Part shown: one piece after another, positions 16,652 to 25,242 of the stretch
How the letters are laid out: the number at the start of each line of letters is the position of its first letter
Numbering within the stretch: position 1 is the stretch's first letter
DNA from: Variovorax sp. OAS795
GTDB taxonomy: Bacteria > Pseudomonadota > Gammaproteobacteria > Burkholderiales > Burkholderiaceae_C
DNA: 64,000 nucleotides
Assembly: GCF_040546685.1 (NCBI RefSeq)
Contig: NZ_JBEPOH010000001.1
Location: forward strand, 62,001-126,000
Reading direction: 5' to 3'
Made by a program: the position numbers and the translations under genes
The notes under the pieces: generated by a model
What the model was told of the DNA's origin: nothing
Seen by the model: only the letters and a program-made list of their open reading frames with translations
Databases searched by the model: none

Positions 16652-17680
16652 CTATTTTGCGCGTCCGCGCGGCGGAATGGGAGGGGCGAACCGGGCGAGC
16701 CAGCCGCCCACGCGCTCCGGCATGCCGCGCACGTGCCCCGGCGGCACCCCCATGGGAAAGCCGACATGGCCGCCGTGCGCGGGCTGCCACAGGGTCACAT
16801 GCGGCCCGACCTCGCCGGGTCCGGGCAGGCTGCGGGCCGGAATGAACGGGTCGTTGAGCGCGTTCACCACCAGCGTGGGCACGCGGATCTGGTTCAGGTG
16901 CGGCTTGGACGAGCCGCGCATCCAGTAGTCGTCGGTGTTGCGAAAGCCGTGCAGCGGCGCGGTGAACACGTCGTCGAAGGCATACAGGTCGCGCGCCGCA
17001 AGCAGCCGCTCGCGGTCGAACAGCCCCGGAAACTGCGCCAGCTTGGCCAGCGCCTTGGGCTTCATGGTGGCAAGGAACATGCGCGTGTAGACCAGCCGGT
17101 TGAAGCCGCGGCCGATGGCATCGCCGCCGGCCGCAAGGTCGAGCGGCGCACACACCGAGGCCACCGCCTCGACCGAGGCGCGGGCCGTCTCGCCGGCCTC
17201 GCAGGCCCAGCGCAGCAGCGCGTTGCCGCCAAGCGAGACGCCCGCCGCCAACACCGGGCCGCCGCCGCGCAGCGCGTGCTGGTGGCGCATGCGCCCCAGG
17301 ATCCAGCCGATCTCTTCGTAGTCGCCCGAATGGTAGGCACGCGGCGCCAGGTTGAGCTCGCCGCTGCAGCCCCTGAAATGCGGCACCGCGAAGGCCATGC
17401 CGCGCTCGGCCGCAAAGGCCGCGAAGGCCTCTGCATAGTGGCTGCGGGAGGACCCCTCGAGGCCATGGAACAGCACCAGCAGGGGCTGCGGCCCGGGCAA
17501 GGCGGCATCGACGAAATCGACGTCGATGAAGTCGCCGTCGGGGGCGGTCCAGCGCTCGCGCCGGTATTGCGGCGCCGGCCCCTCGAAGCGCCGCGCATAC
17601 AGCGCCGGCCAGATGGTCTGCAGGTTGCCGCCGGGCAGCCACCAGGGCGCCGAGTAGCCCATTGTCGGGTTGCCGGCCAT
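16652..17680 (-). CDS. Alpha/beta hydrolase, YheT family
   Basis: 342 aa. The YheT/embryogenesis-associated family hallmark APWWLPGGNLQTIWPALYAR is at the N terminus. The hydrolase fold then gives LVLFHGLEGSS (oxyanion loop), the nucleophile elbow GVSLGGNALL, the Asp in VVNALNDPFIP and the His in PAHGGHVGF, a full Ser-Asp-His triad. Cytoplasmic, probably an esterase of unknown natural substrate. It ends 5 bases before the next gene and begins 3 bases after the SnoaL-like gene, suggesting one transcript. Confidence 0.9.
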   Translation of the reverse strand: MAGNPTMGYSAPWWLPGGNLQTIWPALYARRFEGPAPQYRRERWTAPDGDFIDVDFVDAALPGPQPLLVLFHGLEGSSRSHYAEAFAAFAAERGMAFAVPHFRGCSGELNLAPRAYHSGDYEEIGWILGRMRHQHALRGGGPVLAAGVSLGGNALLRWACEAGETARASVEAVASVCAPLDLAAGGDAIGRGFNRLVYTRMFLATMKPKALAKLAQFPGLFDRERLLAARDLYAFDDVFTAPLHGFRNTDDYWMRGSSKPHLNQIRVPTLVVNALNDPFIPARSLPGPGEVGPHVTLWQPAHGGHVGFPMGVPPGHVRGMPERVGGWLARFAPPIPPRGRAK

Positions 17681-17683
17681 CGC

Positions 17684-18136
17684 TCAGTGCAGGGTCTGGG
17701 GCGTGTCGTTCGAGTCGCTGGGCTCGCGCGCGCTGCCGGGGCTTGCATGATGGGCCACCAGGCGCCAGCCTTCCACGGTCTTGTGATAGACGTTGGTGGC
17801 CAGCACGAAGGCGTGCTTGGGGCCCTCGGCGGTGAGCACCTCGATGCGTTCGAGCACGTTGTGCACCGCGCTCGCAAGCGACTCGATCTTGCGCACGCGC
17901 GCCGGGGTGGCGTGGATGGCGCCGTTGCCGAACATCTGCTCGAAGGCCGCGCGGATGGCCGTGGCGCCCACCAGCCGCGGTCCGCCGGGATGGACGCAGA
18001 ACACCTCGTCCTCGTCGGCCCAGCAGGCCATCAGGGCATCGATGTCGCCGCGCTGCAGCGCTTCGTAGAAGGCAGCTTCGATGTCGTCGGCAGTGCCGCC
18101 GAGGGCCGCGGCGGCGCGCAGTGGAGTCTTGGGCAT
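17684..18136 (-). CDS. SnoaL/NTF2-like domain protein
   Basis: 150 aa. The cone-shaped NTF2-like fold is seen as DDIEAAFYEALQRGDIDALM, WADEDEVFCVHPGGPRLVG, AIRAAFEQMF and a final VEGWRLVAHHASP, the SnoaL_3 pattern in which the late His pair lines a pocket. Function is unknown; relatives include small isomerases and ketosteroid-binding proteins. It is probably co-transcribed with the YheT-like hydrolase (3-bp gap). Confidence 0.8.
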   Translation of the reverse strand: MPKTPLRAAAALGGTADDIEAAFYEALQRGDIDALMACWADEDEVFCVHPGGPRLVGATAIRAAFEQMFGNGAIHATPARVRKIESLASAVHNVLERIEVLTAEGPKHAFVLATNVYHKTVEGWRLVAHHASPGSAREPSDSNDTPQTLH

Positions 18137-18182
18137 GGCGTGATTCTGCCGCGCGATCGGTTGGATGGGGGTTGCCGGGGAA

Positions 18183-18959
18183 TCAATCGCCCTGCGCCGG
18201 CTCCGTTCCCAGCCAGCGCCGGGCCACGGTGTCCATGCCGCCCTGGGCGGCCTCCCACACCGTCTCGGGCGCCGCCACGTGGACGCCCGGCGGCGCGATG
18301 CGCAATGCCAGGTCGACCAGTTCGGCCACCTTGGCGGCGCGCACCGGCTGTTCGCTGCTGGGCACCATGAAGCGCACGATCGACAGCATCCAGGCCGCGA
18401 GCCTTTCGGCGGGGTTGGCGAACTTCGCGTTCTGCGGCTTGCGCGCCGAGCGCACGAGGATCACGCGGTCGAAGCCATTGGCGACCACCGCCTGCTCGTC
18501 CAGGCTCGCGAGCCCGCGCTTGAGCGCCTCGGGCAGCTTGCCCTGGTCATGCGGCTGCACGATGGCCAGCGTGTGCACGCCGCAGGCGCGCAGCCAGCGC
18601 GAAAGCTCGGGCAAATCGGAAGGCTGCGGCACCCAGAGCGCGCGTTCGCGGTCGTGGTACAGGCGCGGCGGATCGAAGGCGATCACCGCGGTGCCGGCCG
18701 AGGTGGGCGGCCATTGCGCGATCGGCAGGCCGGAGGTCAGGCAGCTTTCTACACCCCGCATGCCGTCCCGGATCGGCTCGCGCGCCAGAACGCGCGCATG
18801 GGCGTAGCGGTGGCTGCCCGCGAGCCGGCGCAGCAGCTCCTGCCCCAGCGCGCCGGTGGCGCCGGCAATCAGCAGCGTGCCGGCGCCAAGGGTGGCGGCA
18901 GCCGCGGGCATGCCGGGGCGGTTGGCGGCCTGCAGTGCCTGAAGGGGATCGATGGCCAT
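18183..18959 (-). CDS. NAD(P)-binding Rossmann protein (atypical SDR, YbjT-like)
   Basis: 258 aa from the ATG at 18957-18959 (a TTG 27 bases upstream is also in frame). The N-terminal dinucleotide-binding glycine motif LLIAGATGALGQELLRRLAG is clear; the middle has FDRVILVRSARKPQN. The catalytic YxxxK of classical SDRs is not seen, so it may act as a regulator, chaperone or reductase of the atypical SDR type. It is divergent from lemA with a 46-bp gap, so the two share a promoter interval. Confidence 0.75.
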   Translation of the reverse strand: MAIDPLQALQAANRPGMPAAAATLGAGTLLIAGATGALGQELLRRLAGSHRYAHARVLAREPIRDGMRGVESCLTSGLPIAQWPPTSAGTAVIAFDPPRLYHDRERALWVPQPSDLPELSRWLRACGVHTLAIVQPHDQGKLPEALKRGLASLDEQAVVANGFDRVILVRSARKPQNAKFANPAERLAAWMLSIVRFMVPSSEQPVRAAKVAELVDLALRIAPPGVHVAAPETVWEAAQGGMDTVARRWLGTEPAQGD

Positions 18960-19005
18960 GGAGACATCTATGCTACCTTCCGGCAATTCTGCGGAGGTAA
19001 TGCAA

Positions 19006-19608
19006 ATGTCGATCGTGAAACGCTGGTTCCTGATTCTGGCCGCGGCCCTGTCCTTGACCGGCTGCGGCTACAACGACTTCCAGTCGCTCGACGAGGCCAG
19101 CAAGTCAGCCTGGAGCGAGGTGCTCAACCAGTACCAGCGCCGCGCCGACCTGGTGCCGAACATCGTGGCCACCGTGAAGGGCGAGGCCAGCTTCGAGCAG
19201 GACACGCTCACCAAGGTGATCGAGGCGCGCGCCAAGGCCACGTCGATCCAGGTCACGCCCGAGACGCTCAACAACCCCGAGACCTTCAACAAGTTCCAGC
19301 AGGCGCAGGGCGAGCTCTCCTCGGCGCTGTCGCGGCTCATGGTGGTGTCGGAGCGCTACCCGGAGCTGAAGGCGAACCAGGCCTTCCGCGACCTGCGCGT
19401 GACGCTCGAAGGCACCGAGAACCGCATCACCGTGGCGCGCAACCGCTACATCGAGACGGTGCAGAAGTACAACGTGCTGGCGCGCAGCTTCCCGACCAAC
19501 ATCACGGCCAAGATCTTCAGCTACGACCCGAAGCCGAACTTCTCGGTGCAGAACGAGGCGCAGATCTCGACGCCTCCCACGGTCGATTTCAGTGCACCCA
19601 AGAAGTAA
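19006..19608 (+). CDS. lemA: LemA family membrane protein
   Basis: 200 aa. The ATG at 19006 is chosen because GGAGG lies 8 bases upstream; an ATG 6 bases earlier would be too close. The N terminus (FLILAAALSLTGCGYNDFQS) is either a signal anchor or a lipobox (LTGC). The LemA core is evident: SEVLNQYQRRADLVPNIVAT, then FEQDTLTKVIEARAKATSI and the final VARNRYIETVQKYNVLARSFP. LemA proteins are helical and extracytoplasmic with no firm biochemical role. They are commonly followed by TPM-domain genes, as here. Confidence 0.9.
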   Translation: MSIVKRWFLILAAALSLTGCGYNDFQSLDEASKSAWSEVLNQYQRRADLVPNIVATVKGEASFEQDTLTKVIEARAKATSIQVTPETLNNPETFNKFQQAQGELSSALSRLMVVSERYPELKANQAFRDLRVTLEGTENRITVARNRYIETVQKYNVLARSFPTNITAKIFSYDPKPNFSVQNEAQISTPPTVDFSAPKK

Positions 19609-19620
19609 GACGCGGGCCCG

Positions 19621-20550
19621 ATGGCACTTGCCCTGATCCGCCGTGCGCTGGGCGCCGTGCTGCTGGCCGCGGCCGCGTGGGCCGGCCTGGCGGCCACGGC
19701 CTGGGCGCAAGAGCTGCTGCCGGTGCCCACGCTCACCTCGCGGGTGATCGACCAGACCGGGACGCTGGCTGAGTCCGACCGCGCCGACATCGAGGCCAAG
19801 CTGGCTGCCTTCGAGCAGCGCAAGGGTTCGCAGATCGTGGTGCTGATGGTGGCCACCACGCAGCCGGAGGACATTGCGAGCTTTGCCAACCGCGTCGGCA
19901 ATGCGTGGCGCATCGGGCGCAAGGAGGTCGGCGACGGCATCCTGGTGATCGTGGCCAAGAACGATCGCAAGATGCGCATCGAGGTCGCCAAGACGCTCGA
20001 AGGCGCGGTGCCCGACCTGGCCGCGATCCGCATCATCGACGAGGAGATGAAGCCGCGCTTTCGCAACAACGACTTTGCGGGCGGGCTGAATGCGGCGGTG
20101 GCGCGGCTCATCGGGCTGGTCGATGGCGAGGCGCTGCCTGCGCCCTCCAGCGGCAGCAGCGAAGGTTCCGGCGATGGCATCGACTGGGAGAACCTCGCAA
20201 TCTTCCTGTTCATCGGCGTCTTCATCGCCGCGCCGATCGTGCGTTCGATCGTCGGCAAGAAGCTGGGCTCGGTCGTCATGGGCGGCGGCATCGGCGTGGT
20301 GGCCTTCTTCATCACGACCAGCGTGGTCATCGCGGTGCTGGCGGGCCTTGCGGCGCTCATGGTGTCGCTGTTCTCGGCCGTGGCGGCCTCGAGCCCCGGG
20401 CGGCGCGGCGGCGGCGGTGGCGGTTTCGGGGGTTGGACCGGCGGCGGTGGCGGCGGCGGCTGGAGCAGCGGCAGCAGCAGCGGAGGCGGTGGCTTCAGCT
20501 CCGGCGGCGGCGGCGATTTCGGGGGCGGCGGCGCCTCGGGGGACTGGTAG
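19621..20550 (+). CDS. TPM-domain membrane protein, YgcG-like
   Basis: 309 aa. A signal peptide (to about residue 29, ATAWAQE) is followed by the TPM/repair-of-photosystem domain at about 35-170: LTSRVIDQTGTLAESDRADI and then GDGILVIVAKNDRKMRIEVA. Two or three transmembrane segments follow (AIFLFIGVFIAAPIV and VVAFFITTSVVIAVLAGLAA), then a Gly/Ser-rich tail of about 55 residues. Second gene of a lemA-TPM-TPM operon (12 bp after lemA). The role is probably envelope maintenance; the biochemical activity is unknown. Confidence 0.88.
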   Translation: MALALIRRALGAVLLAAAAWAGLAATAWAQELLPVPTLTSRVIDQTGTLAESDRADIEAKLAAFEQRKGSQIVVLMVATTQPEDIASFANRVGNAWRIGRKEVGDGILVIVAKNDRKMRIEVAKTLEGAVPDLAAIRIIDEEMKPRFRNNDFAGGLNAAVARLIGLVDGEALPAPSSGSSEGSGDGIDWENLAIFLFIGVFIAAPIVRSIVGKKLGSVVMGGGIGVVAFFITTSVVIAVLAGLAALMVSLFSAVAASSPGRRGGGGGGFGGWTGGGGGGGWSSGSSSGGGGFSSGGGGDFGGGGASGDW

Positions 20551-20552
20551 GC

Positions 20553-21071
20553 ATGGCAACGCTTTTCTCCAGGCTCGGCCGCATCTGGCGCCACCAGTGG
20601 ACCGACGAGGCCGACGTGCGGCGCGTGCTGCCCGATGCCGCCATGGAGCGCCTGGCGGCGCGCGTGGCCGCGAGCGAACGCCGCCACAGCGGCGAGATCC
20701 GCATCTGCGTGGAGGCGGGCCTGCCCTGGTCCTACCTGCGGCGCAACGCCACGGCGCGCGAGCGTGCCGTGACGCTCTTCGGCAAGCTGCGCGTGTGGGA
20801 CACCGAGCACAACAACGGCGTGCTCATCTACCTGCTGCTGGCCGAGCACGCGATCGAGATCGTGGCCGACCGCGGCATCGATGCGCATGTCGACGATGCC
20901 GAGTGGGCCGCCATGGCGCAGCGCATGGGCGCGGCTTTCCGCGAAGGCCGCTTCGAAGACGGCGTCACGCAGGCGCTGGAAGAAATGTCGGCCTTGCTGG
21001 TGGCGCACTTTCCGCTGGCGGAGAACCAGCCGGACACGAACGAGCTGCCCGACGCGCCTGTGGTGCTTTGA
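20553..21071 (+). CDS. TPM-domain protein without signal peptide
   Basis: 172 aa from the ATG at 20553, 2 bases after the previous stop. The TPM signature is ASERRHSGEIRICVEAGLPW and NGVLIYLLLAEHAIEIVADR, followed by FREGRFEDGVTQALEEMSAL. There is no clear signal peptide, so it should act on the cytoplasmic face or as a partner of the YgcG-like protein. The lemA-TPM-TPM order is a common bacterial arrangement. Confidence 0.85.
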   Translation: MATLFSRLGRIWRHQWTDEADVRRVLPDAAMERLAARVAASERRHSGEIRICVEAGLPWSYLRRNATARERAVTLFGKLRVWDTEHNNGVLIYLLLAEHAIEIVADRGIDAHVDDAEWAAMAQRMGAAFREGRFEDGVTQALEEMSALLVAHFPLAENQPDTNELPDAPVVL

Positions 21072-21108
21072 GTTTGTCCCTCCCCGCTGGGGGAAGGAGC
21101 AAAACCCT

Positions 21109-21795
21109 TCAGGGCGATTCAGGCAGGGCCCATACAGTCTGGCCCCCCACCGCATAGAAACGCTGCCCGGGCGCCCTTTCCATCAGCCATCCGCCGGTGA
21201 ACTCGCCGAAGGCCGGCAGCACGGCTTGCCGCGCGTCGCTCGCGAAACACGGCAGCCGCACGCTGTCGCGCCCTGGCCCGTAGAGCCGGCACACGGGATG
21301 CAAATGCCCGGCCAGCACGAAATGCGTGGCATGCGTTTGCGGATGGTGGCAGCAGGCGAAGGGGCCGATCAGGCAAGGCTCGTCGACCACCTCGATGCGC
21401 AAGGTGTCGGGCGGGTCCCCCGCGCGGCTGTCGTGGTTGCCGCGCACCAGCGTCATGCCGATGTCCCGGTGCACCGCGCGCCACGCGGCGAGTGCTTCGA
21501 GCACCTGCGGCGTGCGCGCCTGCGCCGCATGCAGGAAGTCGCCGAGAAACACGATCCGCTCGGGCGCGTGGCTCGCAACCAGCCCGTCGAGCCGCGCCAG
21601 GTTCTGCTGCGTGGTGCCGCCCGGCACCGGCTGGCCCAGCGCGCGGTAGGTGGCGGCCTTGCCGATGTGCAGGTCGGCAATGAAGAGCACGCGGCCGGCG
21701 GGCCACCAGAGCGCGCGCTCGGGCAGCAGGTGCAGCAGCTCGCCGGCCCAATGGACAGCGAGCGCGGGGGCGGACGAAAGGTGCGGTGCAGCCAC
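21109..21795 (-). CDS. pdeM: Ligase-associated DNA damage response endonuclease PdeM (metallophosphoesterase)
   Basis: 228 aa if started at the GTG at 21793-21795; a TTG at 21843 would add 16 residues and neither has a clear ribosome-binding site. Calcineurin-like metal motifs are complete and in order: FIADLHIGKA, FLGDFLHA, LVRGNHDSR and LAGHLHPVCR. The family is known from clusters with an ATP-dependent ligase, an Lhr-like helicase and an MBL exonuclease, all present at 22.3-27.9 kb. Here an opposite-strand thioredoxin gene separates it from them. Confidence 0.88.
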   Translation of the reverse strand: MAAPHLSSAPALAVHWAGELLHLLPERALWWPAGRVLFIADLHIGKAATYRALGQPVPGGTTQQNLARLDGLVASHAPERIVFLGDFLHAAQARTPQVLEALAAWRAVHRDIGMTLVRGNHDSRAGDPPDTLRIEVVDEPCLIGPFACCHHPQTHATHFVLAGHLHPVCRLYGPGRDSVRLPCFASDARQAVLPAFGEFTGGWLMERAPGQRFYAVGGQTVWALPESP

Positions 21796-21872
21796 GGGCA
21801 ACAAGTGTCGCAAAAGATGCCCGGGCGCGCGGGCGTCTTGCAATTCACCCCCGCGGGCCCCAGTTTTTGGAG

Positions 21873-22322
21873 ATGACCGAATCGCCTCCGCTGCACATCG
21901 TCTGCCCGCACTGCCACACGACCAACCGCGTGCGCGCGGCGCAGCTGGGCAGCGCGCCCGACTGCGGCAGTTGCCACCGCCCCTTGTTCGTCGGCCATTC
22001 CACGGCGCTGCCCGACGAAAAAACCTTCGACCGCCACATCGCGCGCAACGAGATTCCGGTGCTGGTGGATTTCTGGGCGCCTTGGTGCGGCCCGTGCCGC
22101 CAGATGGCGCCGGCCTACGAGCAGGCGGCGGCCCAGCTCGAGCCGCACGTGCGGCTGGCCAAGGTCGACACCGAGGCAGTTCCCAACCTGGGCGCGCGCT
22201 TCAACATCCGCAGCATTCCGACGCTGGCGCTGTTCCGCGGCGGCCGCGAAGTGGCGCGGCAGGCCGGCGCCATGGGCGCGGCGGACATCGTGCGCTGGGT
22301 CAAGGCACACGGCGCGGGCTGA
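21873..22322 (+). CDS. trxC: Thioredoxin 2 (TrxC) with N-terminal zinc finger
   Basis: 149 aa. The N-terminal zinc-binding motif has four cysteines (CPHCH near 11 and CGSCH near 32). The thioredoxin fold follows, with active site FWAPWCGPC near 70 and the cis-Pro in IRSIPTLALF. A cytoplasmic disulfide reductase linked to oxidative stress; the zinc finger distinguishes it from TrxA. It is inserted on the plus strand between pdeM and the helicase gene. Its ATG follows GGAG closely (5 bases). Confidence 0.93.
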   Translation: MTESPPLHIVCPHCHTTNRVRAAQLGSAPDCGSCHRPLFVGHSTALPDEKTFDRHIARNEIPVLVDFWAPWCGPCRQMAPAYEQAAAQLEPHVRLAKVDTEAVPNLGARFNIRSIPTLALFRGGREVARQAGAMGAADIVRWVKAHGAG

Positions 22323-22332
22323 GCCGGGCGGC

Positions 22333-25242
22333 TCAGAGCGGCGGCAAGGGACGTGACCGGCGCGACGGCGGCCGGCGCCCTGCACGCGGCGCGCCCGGTG
22401 GCTTGCCGGGCCCTTCCTGTCCGAACGCCAGCGTGCTCTTCACGCGCTCCACGCCCCCGGCGGTGACCACGCCGCCCGCGGCTTTTTCGAGCTGCTCGAC
22501 CATGCGCGCGATGCGGTCGGCCACGTTCTCGTTCGACAGCTTTTCGCGGAACAGCTCGACCATGAGCGGAAACGAGAACGGCGTGGGCCGCTCCAGCGGC
22601 TTCAGCACCAGCTGCTGGGTTGCCATGCGTGCAAGGCTGGCGCGCAGGCGGCCGATCTCGAGCTCCTGCGCGAGCAATTCCTGCTCGGCCTGCAGCAGCA
22701 GCTTGTTGGACGGGTCGTACTTGCGGAACACCTCCCAGAACAGCGACGACGAGGCTTGCAGCTGCCTGCTGCTGCGCTTCTCACCAGGGTAGCCCTGGAA
22801 GATCAGCCCCGAGACGCGCGCGATCTCGCGGAAGCGGCGCTGCGCAAGCTCGCCCGCGTTGAGCGAGGCCAGCACCTCGTGCAGCAACCGGGCGTGCGCG
22901 TCCTCGCCTTCGGGCAGGCGCAGCACCTGCGGCAACAGCGCGGGCCAGTCGACCGGCACGGCGCTGAGCAGCTCGAAGCCGTAGTCGTTCACCGCGATGG
23001 AAAAAGTGCGCGCCTCGTGCTGCGCCACGCGCCACGCCAGCAGGCTGGCGAGCCCCATGTGCACGTGGCGCCCCGCAAACGGGTAGAGGAACAGGTGCGA
23101 GCCTTCGCGCGTCGTGAGCGTTTCGGCGAGCAGGGTCTGCGGCGTGGGCAGGGCCGACCACTGCTGCTGGATCTCGAGCAAGTGCCGCACGCATTGCAGC
23201 TCGGGCGAGTCGTAGCGCCCTTCACCGGCCAGCGCGAGCTGCTGCACCACGGCATCGGCCAGCGTGGTCGACAGCGGCATGCGCCCGCCGTTCCAGCGCG
23301 GCACCGCCGCGCGCTTGCCGGCGGCACGCCGCACCCAGGCCGTCATGTCGTGGATGCGCACGAGCTCGAGCAGCCGGCCGCCGAAGAGAAAGCAATCGCC
23401 GGGTTTCATGCGCGCGACAAAGCCTTCTTCGACGCTGCCGATCTTCGCGCCGCCCATGTACTGCACCGCCATGCTGGCGTCGCTCACGATGGTGCCGATG
23501 TTCATGCGATGGCGCCGCGCGAGCCGCGCGTCCGGCACGCGCCAGACGCCTTCGGCATCGGGCACGGCGCGGCGGTAGTCCGGGTAGGCCGCGAGTGACG
23601 GTCCGCCCTGCGAGACGAAGGACAGGCACCACTCCCAGCTCTCGCGCGAGAGGCTTGCATAGGCGGCGGTGCCCCGCACTTCGGCGTACAGGTCGTTGGG
23701 CACGAAACCGCCGCCCAGCGCCACCGTGACAAGGTGCTGCACCAGCACGTCGAGCGGCTGCGCCGGCGTGTGGCGCGCCTCGATGTGCCCGGCCGCGATG
23801 GCCGCGCGCGCCGCGGCGCCCTCGACCATCTCGATGCTGTGCGTGGGCACCAGCGTGACGCGCGACGGCCGGCCCGGCGCATGGCCCGAGCGCCCCGCGC
23901 GCTGCAGCAGCCGCGCCACGCCCTTGGGCGAGCCGATCTGCAGCACGCGCTCCACCGGCAAGAAGTCGACGCCCAGGTCCAGGCTCGATGTGCAGACCAC
24001 CGCCTTGAGCTCGCCGCTCTTGAGGCCGAGCTCGACCCACTCGCGCACCGCGCGGTCGAGCGAGCCGTGGTGCAGCGCAATGAGCCCCGCCCATTCGGGC
24101 CGCGCCTCGAGCATCGCCTGGTACCAGATCTCCGATTGCGACCGCGTGTTGGTGAAGACCAGCGTGGTGCTGCTGGAGGCAATCTCGTCGAGCACCTGCG
24201 GCAGCATCGTGAGGCCCAGGTGGCCGCCCCACGGAAAGCGCTCGGCGCGGCCGGGCAGCAGCGAATCGACCACCAGCTTCTTGGGCACCTGGCCCTGCAC
24301 CAGCACACCCTCTTCATCGCCGAGCAACGCATGCATGGCCTCGTGCAGGTTGCCCAGCGTGGCCGACATGCCCCAGACCATGAGCCCCGGGTTCCAGCGC
24401 CGGAGCCGCGCGAGCGCGAGCTGAACCTGCACGCCGCGCTTGTTGCCGAGCAGCTCGTGCCACTCGTCGACCACGACCATCCGCACGCGCCCCAGCACCT
24501 GGCTCGCATCGGCGCGCGCGAGCAGCAGCGAGAGGCTCTCGGGCGTGGTGACGAGCGCCGTCGGCAGGCGCTCGTTCTGCGCGGCGCGCTCGGCCGACGA
24601 GGTGTCGCCACTGCGCGCGCCGGCGCTCCAGGGATGCACCTCGCCGCCCAGCGCTTCGAGCGGTTGCCTGATCGCGCGCAGCGTGTCGGCCGCGAGCGCG
24701 CGCATGGGGGTGAGCCACAGCACGGTGAGGGGCGGCGCGGCCGGTCGCCCGGTTTCCTTGCGGGCTTTCGAGAAGACCTGCAGCGCACCGAGCCACACCG
24801 CATAGGTCTTGCCCGCGCCGGTCGTGGCATGCAGCATGCCGGAGCGGCCTTCGGCGATGGCTTTCCACACCTCGCGCTGGAACTTGAAAGGCTTCCAGCC
24901 GCGTGCGGCGAACCACGTGTCGAGCGCCGGCTTGACGATGGTCTTGCTCCTTCCCCCTTTGGGGGAAGGCTGGGATGGGGGCTCGCGGCCTTCGAGATGC
25001 AGCTGGTCCTTGATACGCCGCTTGCCCCCACCCCTGCCCTCCCCCGGAGGGGGAGGGAGAAATTCGGGACCGGGCGGCTCAGTGGGAGCGTCTTCTGCCT
25101 TGCTCCTTCCCCTTCCGGGGGAAGGCTGGGATGGGGGCTCGCGGCGTTCGAGAGGCGGCTGGTCCTTGATGCGCCGCTTGCCCCCACCCCTGCCCTCCCC
25201 CGGAGGGGGAGGGAGAAATTCGGGATCAACGGGATCGGTCAT
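22333..25242 (-). CDS. Ligase-associated DNA damage response DEXH-box helicase (Lhr-type)
   Basis: 969 aa from the ATG at 25240-25242, which overlaps the ligase stop as ATGA. After an unusual Pro/Gly-rich N-terminal extension (residues about 8-105, see the repeats), the helicase core has FKFQREVW (Q-motif-like), [12 protein letters not shown] (Walker A), [10 protein letters not shown] (DEXH), SATLGN, and [22 protein letters not shown] (motif VI). The C-terminal Lhr-type winged-helix region follows. Lhr-family enzymes translocate 3'-5' on DNA. Gene coupling with the ligase and exonuclease supports a joint repair pathway. The extension encoded by the repeats is unlikely to be part of the ancestral protein. 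Confidence 0.9.
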   Translation of the reverse strand: MTDPVDPEFLPPPPGEGRGGGKRRIKDQPPLERREPPSQPSPGRGRSKAEDAPTEPPGPEFLPPPPGEGRGGGKRRIKDQLHLEGREPPSQPSPKGGRSKTIVKPALDTWFAARGWKPFKFQREVWKAIAEGRSGMLHATTGAGKTYAVWLGALQVFSKARKETGRPAAPPLTVLWLTPMRALAADTLRAIRQPLEALGGEVHPWSAGARSGDTSSAERAAQNERLPTALVTTPESLSLLLARADASQVLGRVRMVVVDEWHELLGNKRGVQVQLALARLRRWNPGLMVWGMSATLGNLHEAMHALLGDEEGVLVQGQVPKKLVVDSLLPGRAERFPWGGHLGLTMLPQVLDEIASSSTTLVFTNTRSQSEIWYQAMLEARPEWAGLIALHHGSLDRAVREWVELGLKSGELKAVVCTSSLDLGVDFLPVERVLQIGSPKGVARLLQRAGRSGHAPGRPSRVTLVPTHSIEMVEGAAARAAIAAGHIEARHTPAQPLDVLVQHLVTVALGGGFVPNDLYAEVRGTAAYASLSRESWEWCLSFVSQGGPSLAAYPDYRRAVPDAEGVWRVPDARLARRHRMNIGTIVSDASMAVQYMGGAKIGSVEEGFVARMKPGDCFLFGGRLLELVRIHDMTAWVRRAAGKRAAVPRWNGGRMPLSTTLADAVVQQLALAGEGRYDSPELQCVRHLLEIQQQWSALPTPQTLLAETLTTREGSHLFLYPFAGRHVHMGLASLLAWRVAQHEARTFSIAVNDYGFELLSAVPVDWPALLPQVLRLPEGEDAHARLLHEVLASLNAGELAQRRFREIARVSGLIFQGYPGEKRSSRQLQASSSLFWEVFRKYDPSNKLLLQAEQELLAQELEIGRLRASLARMATQQLVLKPLERPTPFSFPLMVELFREKLSNENVADRIARMVEQLEKAAGGVVTAGGVERVKSTLAFGQEGPGKPPGAPRAGRRPPSRRSRPLPPL
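24944..25069. repeat. 126-bp direct repeat, copy 1, inside the helicase gene
   Basis: From TTGCTCCTTCCCC to AATTCGGGA. It contains two G/C-rich inverted repeats (a CCTTCCCC/GGGGAAGG palindrome and CCCTCCCCC-GG-AGGGGGAGGG). Nearly identical to the copy at 25100-25225, with only scattered mismatches by eye; exactly 42 codons, so it stays in frame. Confidence 0.85.
25100..25225. repeat. 126-bp direct repeat, copy 2, inside the helicase gene
   Basis: Same length and boundaries as copy 1, offset by 156 bp (52 codons). It encodes [21 protein letters not shown] and then a Pro/Ser-rich stretch. The repeat begins 17 bases inside the helicase start codon. Confidence 0.85.

Noticed and set aside
24944-25225. 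CRISPR array
   Set aside because: Only two 126-bp units with one 30-bp gap; far too long and few for CRISPR, and they lie within a coding frame.
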